A stretch of 37,457 nt of DNA from Nitrospirales bacterium (GTDB taxonomy: Bacteria > Nitrospirota > Nitrospiria > Nitrospirales > UBA8639). The stretch's first letter is position 1. Every line of letters begins with the position of its first letter. This document shows, piece after piece, positions 7,258-16,351 of this stretch. The notes beneath the pieces are model-generated. The model was not told the origin of the DNA, did no database searches, and saw only the letters and a program-made list of their open reading frames with translations. Location: NCBI GenBank assembly GCA_029261255.1, contig JAJDBQ010000144.1:1-37457 (forward strand). The letters are read 5' to 3'. The translations under genes were made by a program, and so were the position numbers.

Positions 7258-9765
7258 TTATCGTGTCCTGATTCGGCGAGTGGGGACGGCCTGAAGTGGG
7301 TCATCAGGCCAGGAGTGCTTAGGGTACCGGCCTTTCAATTCTTTTTTAACTTCAGGATATCCAGTTTTCCAAAAGCTGGTGAGGTCCTGTGTGACTTGAA
7401 CCGGGCGACGAGCGGGCGAGAGAAGATGGATCAGGACAGCGATTCTGCCATTGGCAATAGTGGGTGTTTGGGTCATGCCGAATACTTCTTGTAGTCGGAC
7501 GGCCAATATTGGGAGGTCGCCAGTCGAGTAATCAAGCGAAATCTGTGATCCCGTTGGGACCGTGAATTGAGTAGGAGCGAGGGTGTCGATGGTTTGTCGT
7601 TGTTCGTGAGAGAGAAGGGCGTGCAATGGCCAAGTGATGTCTAATTTTTTCATTTTGGTAAAGCTGGAAATATCAGTGAGGTAGGGAGCTAGCCAGGTCT
7701 CCAGTGTCTCGAGAAGGGCGTTATCCGACACATCCGGCCACACCACTTCAGGTGCCATCGTTCGGCGAAGAAATTGTACACGGGCTTGCCAAGTGTGAAG
7801 AGTCTTTGTCCAAGGCAGACAGTCAAGGCCATGACTTCTGATACCTGTGACGAGAGTGGCAAGAATGAGTTCTGGGTTGGGTTGAGATAGGCCGCATTCC
7901 TCGAGAATGAGTTCTCCTAATCGTTCTTCCCGTCGTGCAATAACTGATTGTGATGTGGCATTCCATTCCACGCATTCGTGTGTTTGTAAAAGAGCAGCGC
8001 AATCATTGAACAGATCTTCACGAGAGATTGGGGCAGCTTTATAGATGCGAGAGAGAGGTTGTTTTCCATCAAGGTCGGTAATAACTAGGTATTCGTGATG
8101 TTCTAAGGGGTTAGGATAAGGAAATCGCGCCAAGCGTCCGTTGGCTAACTTGTACCGCCGACGATCATCAGCCTGTTGTTGCGCAATGCGATCGGGATAG
8201 GCCTGGGCTAAGAGCATTCCGATATGATCAATGTGCTGTTGTGGGTTGACTGAATCAGGTGTGATGCCGAGCTTTTTTTGCCACAGCTGAGAGGCTTGGC
8301 TGATGCGTTGGACCAATTGAGGTCTGGTGCGATCCTGTCTGTATTGATAATATTCCTCCATGCTACTTCGAAGATCGGCCTGGTCTTGGTGCGCAGTTCC
8401 CTTCAAGAGATCTCGCTCACTCAATACAGCTGCGAGATCACAAGCAAGAGCCCCGAGCTGCTTCTTGATTCCCTGAAAAACCATATGAGCGAGTCGAGGA
8501 TGGAGGGGAAGATGAGCCATCTTCCTTCCATGCTCAGTCACGCCGTTTGTTGGATTCAACGCGCCGAGAGATTGCAGCAAGTGGCGCGCTTGTGCCAATG
8601 CACCTGTTGGTGGTGGATCGATCCAGGAAAGTTCAGTTGGATCCTGGATTCCCCATACAGCAAGTTCCAAGGCGAGCGTGGTGAGGTCGGTGTCGAGGAT
8701 TTCCGGAGGTGTGCGACTGGTCAAGGTTCTTTGGGTCGATTCCATCCAACAGCGGACGCACAAGCCTGGTTCAAGTCGTCCCGCTCGTCCACGTCGTTGT
8801 TCAGCTGAAGCTTGAGAGATCGTGATGGTCGTTAACCGACTCATTCCACTACGAGGATCAAACCGAGACACTCGTGTCAGCCCTGTATCCAACACGATGC
8901 GAATGCCCTCAATGGTCAAACTGGTCTCCGCAATATTGGTGGAGAGGACGACTTTTCTCCATCCAGGAGGCGGTGGAAGAATGGCTTGGTCTTGCGCCTG
9001 AGGAGAGAGGTTCCCATAGAGGGGAGTGATTAGCGTGTGTGCGGGAAGAGGACAGGCGGAAAGGTCTCGTTCCACACGATGGATTTCGCTGGCTCCAGGG
9101 AGAAAAACCAACATATTCCCGATTTCAGTGTTCAAGAGCTGTGTGATTGTCTTGGCGATTTGTTGAGGGAATGCCTTCTCTTCGATTGATCCGATGTATC
9201 GGGTTTCAACCGGAAACATTTTACCTTCACAGGTGAGAATGGGGGCTTGCTTCAGCTGTTGAGAGAGGGTTCGCGTATCAAGAGTGGCGGACATGATTAA
9301 GAGGCGTAGGTCTGCTCGAAAGAGGGCTTGCGTCTGGAAGGCCAAAGCCAAGCCCAGGTCGCCTTGAATGCTTCGTTCATGAAATTCATCGAAAATAACG
9401 AGCCCGTATTCCTTCAAGGATGGATCATGTTGAAGAATGCGCGTGAGAATGCCTTCCGTTACCACCTCAATTTTCGTATGCGTACCAATTTTGGTATCCA
9501 ATCGCGTACGGTACCCAACCGTCACTCCGACGAATTCTTCTAAAAGCCGAGACATATATGTGGCCGCTGCACGCGCAGCCAATCGCCGTGGTTCTAACAT
9601 GATGATTTTTTTGTCTAGTAGCCACGGTTCGCCTAAGAGGGCAAGCGGTACCTTCGTTGTTTTCCCTGCGCCTGGTTCCGCGGTGAGGAGGGCAACGGAG
9701 TTGTGGATCAGTAACTCTTGCAGTTGGGACAAGACGTCGGTGATGGGTAGATGTGCGAATTCCAT
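7258..9765 (-). CDS. hrpB: ATP-dependent helicase HrpB
   Basis: This 835-residue DExH-box helicase has the usual HrpB length. Walker A AEPGAGKTT lies at ~29-37, motif II DEFHERS near 125 and motif III SATLD near 160. Motif V (STNIAETSLTIEG) and motif VI (QRRGRAGR) follow, then the helicase-associated region and the HrpB-specific C-terminal domain ending YPKHSWPDDP. The family unwinds nucleic acid using ATP; its cellular role in most bacteria is poorly defined. It has no obvious Shine-Dalgarno before ATG 9765. It is separated from dapF by about 120 bases and probably has its own promoter. Confidence 0.95.
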   Translation of the reverse strand: MEFAHLPITDVLSQLQELLIHNSVALLTAEPGAGKTTKVPLALLGEPWLLDKKIIMLEPRRLAARAAATYMSRLLEEFVGVTVGYRTRLDTKIGTHTKIEVVTEGILTRILQHDPSLKEYGLVIFDEFHERSIQGDLGLALAFQTQALFRADLRLLIMSATLDTRTLSQQLKQAPILTCEGKMFPVETRYIGSIEEKAFPQQIAKTITQLLNTEIGNMLVFLPGASEIHRVERDLSACPLPAHTLITPLYGNLSPQAQDQAILPPPPGWRKVVLSTNIAETSLTIEGIRIVLDTGLTRVSRFDPRSGMSRLTTITISQASAEQRRGRAGRLEPGLCVRCWMESTQRTLTSRTPPEILDTDLTTLALELAVWGIQDPTELSWIDPPPTGALAQARHLLQSLGALNPTNGVTEHGRKMAHLPLHPRLAHMVFQGIKKQLGALACDLAAVLSERDLLKGTAHQDQADLRSSMEEYYQYRQDRTRPQLVQRISQASQLWQKKLGITPDSVNPQQHIDHIGMLLAQAYPDRIAQQQADDRRRYKLANGRLARFPYPNPLEHHEYLVITDLDGKQPLSRIYKAAPISREDLFNDCAALLQTHECVEWNATSQSVIARREERLGELILEECGLSQPNPELILATLVTGIRSHGLDCLPWTKTLHTWQARVQFLRRTMAPEVVWPDVSDNALLETLETWLAPYLTDISSFTKMKKLDITWPLHALLSHEQRQTIDTLAPTQFTVPTGSQISLDYSTGDLPILAVRLQEVFGMTQTPTIANGRIAVLIHLLSPARRPVQVTQDLTSFWKTGYPEVKKELKGRYPKHSWPDDPLQAVPTRRIRTR

Positions 9766-9889
9766 AAAATGTGTTAAGGAATCGTGTTATAGATCGGTGT
9801 GGAGGTCTAAGGGCGAGAACGCTGATCTGAAATCAGAGGGCTGGGTAAATGAATAACAGAGCCGGATGTATGAAGTCAGGGAAGGGCGA

Positions 9890-10756
9890 TCAGAGATGCT
9901 GAATGAAGGCGGGGCTAATTTCTCCGCGGGCCACTTCCATCACAGGCCCCCTCATCGTCATGTTGTACTGGGGGTCTACGGTAATATCTAACGAGCCACC
10001 TGGGGCTTTGACTCGGACAGGGCTTTTGACCAGTCCTAACCGCACACCGGCGCAGGCAGCGGCACAGGCTGAAGATCCTGAGGCTTGGGTTTCGCCAGCT
10101 CCCCGCTCCCAAATAAGAATAGATATAGCTTTTGGACCAATGGGAACAGCCAGTTGGACATTCGTTCGCTTGGGGAAGATGGTGTGGTTCTCAAGCTCCG
10201 GTCCGATTTCCAATAAATCATCACGAGTCCATCGTTCCTCACGTTTTTTATAGACCACACAATGTGGATTCCCTACGCTCACTCCTGTGAACCGCAGAGA
10301 TTGCTCTGCAGCCTTCACAGGCTGTTGAATGAGTTCTGGCACGCGTAACGTACAAGGTAAGGCAATGGGTTGAAAGACTGCCCGGCCCATGTCGACAGTG
10401 GCTCCGCCCACCAATCCTTGGTCGTTCAACTCCAGATGAATTTCAACCAGTCCGCCTTTGGTTTCAACGGTAATGTGTTTCTTCCTCGTGTACTTGGTGT
10501 GGTAGAGATAACATCCAAAAATCCGTAATCCATTCCCAGACTTTTCGGCCTCGCTGCCATCTGGATTGTAAATCCGCAGCCCAAAGTGTGCTTTTTTTGA
10601 GGGAGTCAAGGCTAAGATGCCGTCGCTTCCAATGCCCCAATTTCGATCACACAAGGTTCGAATAATTCGAGGTGTCAGTTTAAATGAGAGTTTTTCGGGG
10701 TCGAGGGCAATGTAATCGTTACCTAAGCCATGTCCCTTAAAAAATTTATTCTTCAT
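9890..10756 (-). CDS. dapF: DapF-like epimerase with both catalytic cysteines replaced by serine
   Basis: The protein has the two-domain DapF fold signature. GHGLGNDYI comes at the start, NPDGSEAE near 64-71, GNPHCVVY in the middle and ERGAGETQ near 217-225. DapF interconverts LL- and meso-diaminopimelate with a pair of cysteine bases. Here the first is Ser73 (EKSGNGLR; E. coli has Cys73) and the second is Ser226 (ASGSSACA; the usual motif is ACGSGACA). The substrate-binding residues around them are kept. I chose ATG 10756 (288 residues) because GGAG lies just upstream and MKNKFFKGHG matches the family start; an ATG at 10801 adds 15 unrelated residues. It may be a divergent epimerase, a racemase for another amino acid, or an inactive relative. 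Confidence 0.85.
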   Translation of the reverse strand: MKNKFFKGHGLGNDYIALDPEKLSFKLTPRIIRTLCDRNWGIGSDGILALTPSKKAHFGLRIYNPDGSEAEKSGNGLRIFGCYLYHTKYTRKKHITVETKGGLVEIHLELNDQGLVGGATVDMGRAVFQPIALPCTLRVPELIQQPVKAAEQSLRFTGVSVGNPHCVVYKKREERWTRDDLLEIGPELENHTIFPKRTNVQLAVPIGPKAISILIWERGAGETQASGSSACAAACAGVRLGLVKSPVRVKAPGGSLDITVDPQYNMTMRGPVMEVARGEISPAFIQHL

Positions 10757-10904
10757 GCCTGCTCCACAATGGAATGGATCATTGCCAAGGACAAGGCCCA
10801 CACCTGAGCCAAACCCGACTATTTGGTAGGACCTGAATTATACGTAAAACAGGCCAAAGAGGAAAGTCCTATTTCTAAGGAAAAGTAGGAAAAACTGATG
10901 ATCG

Positions 10905-10935
10905 GCAAAAAGGACGGAGTTTACGCCCTTTTTGC
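10905..10935 (-). terminator. probable terminator at the end of typA
   Basis: A perfect 9-base inverted repeat (GCAAAAAGG at 10905-10913, CCTTTTTGC at 10927-10935) surrounds the typA stop codon. On the minus strand the 3' arm reads CCTTTTTGC, so a run of five T ends the hairpin. The stem is mostly A/T and the loop is 13 bases, so it is weak; it could act in both directions. Confidence 0.35.
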
Positions 10936-12756
10936 TTGATTGCGGTTGGCGCGGCGCTCGTTGTCGGTGAGATAGCGTTTGCGTAACCGAACGTTTTTCG
11001 GCGTGACTTCGACCAGTTCATCGTCTTCAACGAATTCCAACGCAAATTCTAACGACATTTCTCTAGGTGGGATGAGATTAATTGATTCATCGGTACCAGC
11101 AGCTCGGATATTCGTGAGTTTCTTCTCGCGGATGGCATTCACCACAAGATCGTTTCCTTTGTTGTTCACTCCGACTAACATTCCTTCGTAAATATCGTCG
11201 CCAGGGTGGAGGAAAATTTCCCCTCGGTCTTGCAGCCCCCAGAGGCCATAGGCTACCGCTTGTCCTGGCCCATGCGAAATGAGTACGCCGGCTGAACGAT
11301 GTGGGATGTCCCCTTTAAACGGCTGGTATTCATGGAAGATTTGTGACATGACGCCGCTCCCTCTCGTCATTCGCAATAATTCGCTGCGAAATCCAAGGAG
11401 CGCTCGTGAGGCAATGTGAAACTCCATTCTGACGGTGCCAACTGAACTAATTTGCAAGTCTTTCATGTCAGCTTTTCGGCTGCCGAGCGCTTCAATCACT
11501 GAACCCTGATAGCCGGGGTCTACTTCAATGACCACGAGTTCAATTGGTTCTAGAATTTCCTTTTCGATTTCTTTATAAATGACTTTGGGCGGGGACACTT
11601 CGAGTTCAAAGCCTTCGCGGCGCATTGTTTCGATGAGGATGGAGAGATGGAGTTCACCGCGTCCAGAGACTTTAAATCGTTCGCCGCCATCAGCTTCTTC
11701 CACTTTGATGCCCACATTCATCATAGCTTCGTGCGCGAGGCGTTCACGAATGTGGCGCGACGTGAGAAAACGCCCCCCGTCTTTGCCGGCTAGGGGACTC
11801 GTGTTATGGGAGAAGTTCATGGAAATAGTGGGTTCATCCACATTGACGGTGGGCAAGGCTGTCGGGTTTTGAGGGGAAGCGAGGGTTTCTCCAACCCGAA
11901 TATCGTCGACCCCGGCAAGGGAGATAATGTCACCGGCTTGTGCTGAGTCAGTCTCGACACGTGTGAGTCCTTGATAGGCCAGGATTTTAGTGACCTTTCC
12001 ACGTGCAATTGAGCCATCGCGTTTAACGGCGACAATCTGATTTCCTATTTCAACCTTGCCATGGACAATCCGTCCAACCGCCACGCGACCGATGTAGCTG
12101 TCATACTCCAATATTGTGACGAGCATTTGAAATGGTTGCTCTGGATCCGCAACAGGTGGCAGCACTCGATGGATAATGGTGTCCATTATGGGTTTCATGT
12201 CAACGGCGGGATCAGCCAGATCCATTGTGGCCAATCCTTCCTTGCCTGAGGCGTACACAATAGGGAAATCTAATTGTTCATCTGTCGCATTAAGCTCGCA
12301 GAACAAATCGAATGTCAGATTGACGACTTCTTCCGGCCGAGCATTGGGACGATCGATTTTATTAATGACGACAATAGGCTTGAGATGCAGCTCTAAAGAT
12401 TTCTTCAGGACGAATTTCGTTTGAGGCATTGGACCTTCAAAGGCGTCAACCAAGAGCAACACGCCATCGACCATTCGCAAAATTCGCTCAACTTCGCTCC
12501 CAAAATCAGCATGTCCAGGAGTATCGACGAGGTTGATGCGAGTATCTTTATATAGCAACGAGGCGTTTTTCGAAAAAATGGTAATTCCACGTTCTTTTTC
12601 TAAGGGATTCGAATCCATAATGACGGCTTCGCCTTCTTTGAACACATGTGCGCCTGTTTGTTTCAGCAACGCGTCGACCAAGGTGGTTTTCCCATGGTCG
12701 ACATGCGCAATAATGGCCACATTACGAAGGTCTTTTCGTCGTTTTTGATTCGGCAT
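10921..12756 (-). CDS. typA: translational GTPase TypA/BipA
   Basis: This ribosome-binding GTPase of the elongation-factor class has 611 residues, the normal length. G1 AHVDHGKTT lies at ~18-26, G2 RGITIF near 55, G3 DTPGHADF near 77 and G4 NKID near 132. An EF-Tu-like beta barrel, EF-G-like domains and the BipA C-terminal domain (GPGQAVAYGLWGLQDRG) follow. It helps 50S ribosome assembly and growth under stress or cold. The basic C-terminal tail (LRKRYLTDNERRANRNQ) is typical. It lies alone on the minus strand between dapF and the signalling island, with a 21-base palindrome upstream. Confidence 0.97.
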   Translation of the reverse strand: MPNQKRRKDLRNVAIIAHVDHGKTTLVDALLKQTGAHVFKEGEAVIMDSNPLEKERGITIFSKNASLLYKDTRINLVDTPGHADFGSEVERILRMVDGVLLLVDAFEGPMPQTKFVLKKSLELHLKPIVVINKIDRPNARPEEVVNLTFDLFCELNATDEQLDFPIVYASGKEGLATMDLADPAVDMKPIMDTIIHRVLPPVADPEQPFQMLVTILEYDSYIGRVAVGRIVHGKVEIGNQIVAVKRDGSIARGKVTKILAYQGLTRVETDSAQAGDIISLAGVDDIRVGETLASPQNPTALPTVNVDEPTISMNFSHNTSPLAGKDGGRFLTSRHIRERLAHEAMMNVGIKVEEADGGERFKVSGRGELHLSILIETMRREGFELEVSPPKVIYKEIEKEILEPIELVVIEVDPGYQGSVIEALGSRKADMKDLQISSVGTVRMEFHIASRALLGFRSELLRMTRGSGVMSQIFHEYQPFKGDIPHRSAGVLISHGPGQAVAYGLWGLQDRGEIFLHPGDDIYEGMLVGVNNKGNDLVVNAIREKKLTNIRAAGTDESINLIPPREMSLEFALEFVEDDELVEVTPKNVRLRKRYLTDNERRANRNQAKRA

Positions 12757-12800
12757 AACAGCAATTCCTTACATGAGGGATGAACGCAAAACACCAGCCG

Positions 12801-12821
12801 CTTAAACACTCAGTGTTCAAG
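12801..12821. promoter_or_regulatory. 21-base near-perfect palindrome upstream of typA
   Basis: Arms CTTAAACACT and AGTGTTCAAG flank a single C, with 9 of 10 positions pairing. It sits 45-65 bases before the typA start codon. It could be a repressor or activator operator, or a hairpin in the leader. No known consensus is matched with confidence. Confidence 0.3.
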
Positions 12822-12969
12822 TCGGATGGGTCATTATCGAGGCCGGTCTGCGGAGATTTGAGCAACGACACCGACCTGAATGGCCGGAGAATGGCTTGGT
12901 CTAACGAGACGGTCGATTCATCTATGAGGGTATAGGAAGAACCCGTTTAACGCAACTTGGGCATAGTAA

Positions 12970-13092
12970 GGCGTGAAATGTGAGGCGTTAGGTGTGAGGG
13001 GTTGAAGAGCGAGGAGAGAGGAAGATCGTAAGGCCTTTTTTGTTATTCGTTATATTTCTGATTTCCTCGCGCCCGAAGCTTCACGCCTCACG
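12970..13092. repeat. degenerate GGCGTGA / TCACGCC heptamer repeat, inverted arms
   Basis: Bases 12970-12997 read as four heptamers: GGCGTGA, AATGTGA, GGCGTTA, GGTGTGA. About 80 bases later, 13081-13092 read TCACGCC TCACG, the reverse complement of the same unit. The arms could fold into a long imperfect hairpin. The same unit recurs near 24430 and 27785. This repeat fills most of the 381-base gap between typA and the kinase gene; no gene was seen there. Confidence 0.6.
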
Positions 13093-13137
13093 ATTTTTGC
13101 CTGACTTTTTGAACCTTCCCGCATCTCATGGCCGAAA

Positions 13138-14448
13138 TTAAGTAGGAATCTCTACGAAGGTGACGGGGAGTTCGAGTGTGAAGGTTGCGCCCAGGCCTGC
13201 GCCATCACTAGCTGCAGTTAACGAACCGCCTAAATTTTTTGCAGCATTTGCATTATTGTGGAGGCCAGCACCCTGTCCGCTTCCTTCTTTCGATAACGAC
13301 TGGGCAAAAATTCGATGGAGATTGTCAGGGGGGATGCCAATTCCGGTATCAATGACTCGAATGCTAATGTGGTTGTCCTGTTCTGCATCTAATTGAATCC
13401 GGATTGTCAAACGATGGGGACCTTGGCCTTGTTGACGTATCGCCTCTGTGGCATTGGCGATGAGATTGGCCACAATCTGGCTGACCTGCTGCTTATCCGT
13501 GATCACTTGGGGCAAGTCCGCATAATCTCTGGTGAGAGCAATCTGATCCTTGTCGAATTCAGAGGAATGAGTCGCTAGAGCCGTTTCGACAAGATCTTTC
13601 AAGATGACAGGTTCCTGAATACTGGTTGCTCGAGCGACATCATTCTGTGCGGCAATGATGTCTTTGACATGTTCGATTTGACCTATGAGGGTATCCAGAT
13701 CCTCACACGTTTGAGCATGTTGATCTCGTAAATGTATTCCCAGTTGCATCAAAAATCCTGGAATGCGTTGGCCTTTGCTATCGTGGGTCAGAAAATTTCC
13801 CAAGTCATCCTGATGAGCTTCCAGAAGGGAGGACGCTCGATTCACATCTTGAATGGGCATGTCGCGAACATGTTGAGCAATGAGCCCGGCGGACACATTC
13901 AAGCTGTTCAAGACATTACCAACGTTATGTAAGACATCGCTGGCCACTTCAGCCATGCCTAAACGACGGGAGCTCTCCATCAGCTGTTGTGTTAACGCTT
14001 CACGCTCCATCAAAGATTTACGGCGTTCCCGTGCGTGACGAATGACTCGTTCAAGCAGGTCGGGGTTGGTTTCCCCCTTGATGACATAATCAGCGGCACC
14101 GAGCTTGATTGCTTGCAAATCGATTTCACGGTCTGTCGTCCCGGTCAGCATGACAATGGGCACACGGCATCCGAATCTCAGGGCTTCCCCTAAGACATCC
14201 AAGCCGGTTTCTCTTCCTAAACTATAATCTAAGAGACAAATATCGTGAGAATCGTCTTTCAATTTTTCCAGGCCTTGTCGGAACGTTGAAACCCACTCAG
14301 ATTCAAAGACAATGCCGTGAACCCGCGTCAGCATGGCTTGCGCAATCATGGCATCATCTTCATTGTCATCGATCAGGAGGACTTTGATCGCAGCATCGTC
14401 CACAACGGATGTGCTGGAATGTGTTGGCGAAGGATGTGTTTCCATCAT
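13138..14448 (-). CDS. receiver-histidine kinase (REC-HK), VLHNVGN type
   Basis: This is a soluble 436-residue protein. An N-terminal receiver (~20-140) has acidic residues Asp27-Asp28, phospho-acceptor Asp74 in CLLDY and Lys in YVIKGE. A coiled linker and a kinase core follow. The kinase dimerisation motif is SDVLHNVGNVLNSLNV with His174, a variant distinct from the SHDL type of its neighbours. The ATPase domain has NLIANATEA, DTGIGIPP and GAGLHNNANAAKNLGG. It should take phosphate on the receiver and signal through the kinase half, either on or off. It is the last gene of the minus-strand group, 133 bases after the previous one. That gap has a GATGCATGCATC palindrome (14518-14529) and no clear terminator. 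Confidence 0.9.
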   Translation of the reverse strand: MMETHPSPTHSSTSVVDDAAIKVLLIDDNEDDAMIAQAMLTRVHGIVFESEWVSTFRQGLEKLKDDSHDICLLDYSLGRETGLDVLGEALRFGCRVPIVMLTGTTDREIDLQAIKLGAADYVIKGETNPDLLERVIRHARERRKSLMEREALTQQLMESSRRLGMAEVASDVLHNVGNVLNSLNVSAGLIAQHVRDMPIQDVNRASSLLEAHQDDLGNFLTHDSKGQRIPGFLMQLGIHLRDQHAQTCEDLDTLIGQIEHVKDIIAAQNDVARATSIQEPVILKDLVETALATHSSEFDKDQIALTRDYADLPQVITDKQQVSQIVANLIANATEAIRQQGQGPHRLTIRIQLDAEQDNHISIRVIDTGIGIPPDNLHRIFAQSLSKEGSGQGAGLHNNANAAKNLGGSLTAASDGAGLGATFTLELPVTFVEIPT

Positions 14449-14581
14449 GCTCGGCTATTCCAAAAAATTGAATGTCTGTGGCTTGCAAGAAGAAGGCTGA
14501 CGTGGGGGTATTCGCTAGATGCATGCATCGCGGCTTCGATATTCAGCATGTGTCTCCCCATGAGGGATTTGTTTGTGTGAA

Positions 14582-15742
14582 TCATGCACATGGCAAGGTA
14601 AAGCTAAATGTACTCCCTTTCCCTAACGTACTCGTGACGGACATCGTGCCGTTATGAAGTTTGACTAATTCACGACTGACGAATAAGCCAAGGCCTAAAC
14701 CGCGTGAGAGTCCAGACGGATCCTTCTCGACTTGATACAGACGTTCGAAAATGCCAGCGAGTTGGTCTTGGGCAATACCAATACCCGTGTCTGCGATGGC
14801 GATGCGGATACGGCCGGGACAAAGCGAATCTTCGTCAGCCGTCACCAGAATGGTTCCTGTGGGCTCGGTGTATTTCAGAGCATTCCCTACAAGATGCAGT
14901 AGAATGAGGCGAACGCGCTGAACATCCATCATCACGTTTGGGAGATCGGGGGCTAATGACGTTTGCAGGAAAATACCTTTGGCCTGAGCTTGTGGATTGA
15001 GTGCACGCAAGGCATCAAAGATCACGCTGGGAAGTACTTCAGAGTCAATATCAAGATTCAGTTTCTCAGTTTTCAGTCGAGCGACCTCATGCAGGTCGTT
15101 GATATTCCGGTTTAAATGACCGCAGCTGCCGTGGATGAGATGGACGTAATCAGTTTGTTCAGCACTCAGTGTCCCAGCATGTCCTTCTAATAACAGATTC
15201 ACGAATTCTGATGCGGTTGCGAGAGGTGTTTTCAGTTCATGCACGACGAGGTCATAAAAGCGCTGAATCTCATCGTTTCGTTGTTGAAGCTCGCGATTCG
15301 TCCGTTCTAATTGACCTTGATAGGCTGTGAGCTCTGCTTGTAGACGAATTTTTTCGATGGCATGAGAAATGGCAAGCTGGAGATTCTGGGAAGAAATATT
15401 TCGCTTGGGAAGATAGTCAATGGCTCCTGACTCCAGTGCCTTGAGAACAAGTGTTTCATTGCCTTCGCCGGTCAACATGATGATGGGAGCATGACCCTGG
15501 TCCGTCTGTGCCTCTTGCAAGAAATCAAGCCCTGACCTTGATCCCAAATTATAGTCCAGTAACCCAATATCATGGCGATGTTCTTTCAGCCGAGTCAGGC
15601 CTGCCTCATATGAGCAGGCCCACTCTATTTCAAAGTGCGAGTCTGAGCTTTGTGCAAGCAGCGCTTGGGTAATAACGGCATCGTCTTCATCATCATCGAC
15701 CAGCAACACTTTGATAGCAGTTTGAGCGGCAGGGTGGGACAT
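14582..15742 (-). CDS. receiver-histidine kinase (REC-HK)
   Basis: The 386-residue protein has a receiver (~9-130) with Asp16-Asp17, phospho-acceptor Asp63 in GLLDYNLG and Lys in YLPKRN. A coiled coil (ELTAYQGQLERTNRELQQRN) leads to a HisKA domain with His168 in VVHELKTPLA, and an HATPase domain with NALKYTEP, DTGIGI and GLGLGLFVSRELV. It has no membrane segment and no output domain. It starts four bases after the stop of the single receiver gene at 15747, so the two are co-transcribed and probably form a phosphorelay. The riboswitch upstream of 16190 would control it as well. Confidence 0.92.
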   Translation of the reverse strand: MSHPAAQTAIKVLLVDDDEDDAVITQALLAQSSDSHFEIEWACSYEAGLTRLKEHRHDIGLLDYNLGSRSGLDFLQEAQTDQGHAPIIMLTGEGNETLVLKALESGAIDYLPKRNISSQNLQLAISHAIEKIRLQAELTAYQGQLERTNRELQQRNDEIQRFYDLVVHELKTPLATASEFVNLLLEGHAGTLSAEQTDYVHLIHGSCGHLNRNINDLHEVARLKTEKLNLDIDSEVLPSVIFDALRALNPQAQAKGIFLQTSLAPDLPNVMMDVQRVRLILLHLVGNALKYTEPTGTILVTADEDSLCPGRIRIAIADTGIGIAQDQLAGIFERLYQVEKDPSGLSRGLGLGLFVSRELVKLHNGTMSVTSTLGKGSTFSFTLPCA

Positions 15743-15746
15743 CGTC

Positions 15747-16190
15747 TTATGCTGCGCCCCGCTGTGTGATCGCCATTTGCCCTAAATCTTGGATGATACG
15801 CTGATATTCCTGAAAGGTTTCGGGTTTGTTGATGAAATCATAAGCCCCCAAGTTTTCTGAAATTTGAATGTCTAGTGGTTTTGTCGAATCGGAGAAAACT
15901 ACCGTGGGAATATGACGCCATACCGAATGTGTGCGAAGTTCGACTAACGCTTTCCGTCCATCCTTCCTGGGCATATTTAAATCCAAAAGGATCAGCCATG
16001 GCCACGGGAGTCTCATCATGCCTCGATACTTTCGACGGCGGAAGAGATAATCCAAAAGCTCTCGGCCGTCATGCACGATGCGAACATCAAAGCCTAATTT
16101 GCTTTCTTCCCATGCTCTCATGGCAATAAGACAATCGTCCGGGTTGTCATCAGCGATCAACACTGTAGGGACCTCAGTTTGTTTTGCCAT
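15747..16190 (-). CDS. Rcp1-like single-domain response regulator
   Basis: This is a receiver-only protein of 147 residues with Asp14-Asp15, phospho-acceptor Asp70 in LILLDLNMP, the switch Ser in VVFSDS and Lys in FINKPE. The DGRELLDYLFRR insertion places it in the Rcp1 group. It is the first gene of a minus-strand unit whose leader holds a GEMM-I riboswitch and an intrinsic terminator. AGGAGG lies 11 bases before ATG 16190. A TRP-rich stretch (LPWPWLILL) before the phosphorylation site is unusual. Its kinase partner is not encoded in the same unit unless it is one of the two receiver-kinases that follow. Confidence 0.92.
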   Translation of the reverse strand: MAKQTEVPTVLIADDNPDDCLIAMRAWEESKLGFDVRIVHDGRELLDYLFRRRKYRGMMRLPWPWLILLDLNMPRKDGRKALVELRTHSVWRHIPTVVFSDSTKPLDIQISENLGAYDFINKPETFQEYQRIIQDLGQMAITQRGAA

Positions 16191-16298
16191 CGCGCAGGAT
16201 CCTCCTCATGATGAGTGAGTTGGTATGGTTCGATTTCTCTCATCTTGCGTGATCGTCCGTGATCTCGATCTCTCAGCCAATCAGTCAGGGCTCAAGGC

Positions 16299-16331
16299 AA
16301 AAAAAAGCCCATTCTTGTTCGAAGAATGGGC
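16299..16331 (-). terminator. intrinsic terminator of the riboswitch leader
   Basis: On the minus strand a perfect 10-base stem (AAGAATGGGC 16322-16331 and GCCCATTCTT 16307-16316 on the plus strand, loop of five bases) is followed by eight T (16299-16306). It lies about 20 bases after the aptamer and about 110 bases before the first start codon, the normal place for a riboswitch expression platform. Confidence 0.85.
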
Positions 16332-16351
16332 GCAACTGGACTCGTCGTTTC

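Noticed and set aside
7047-7304. 85-residue minus-strand frame overlapping the end of hrpB
   Set aside because: It overlaps hrpB in another frame and its residue makeup is not protein-like; no ribosome site.
8278-8808. 176-residue plus-strand frame inside hrpB
   Set aside because: It is antisense to conserved helicase motifs, so it is a shadow.
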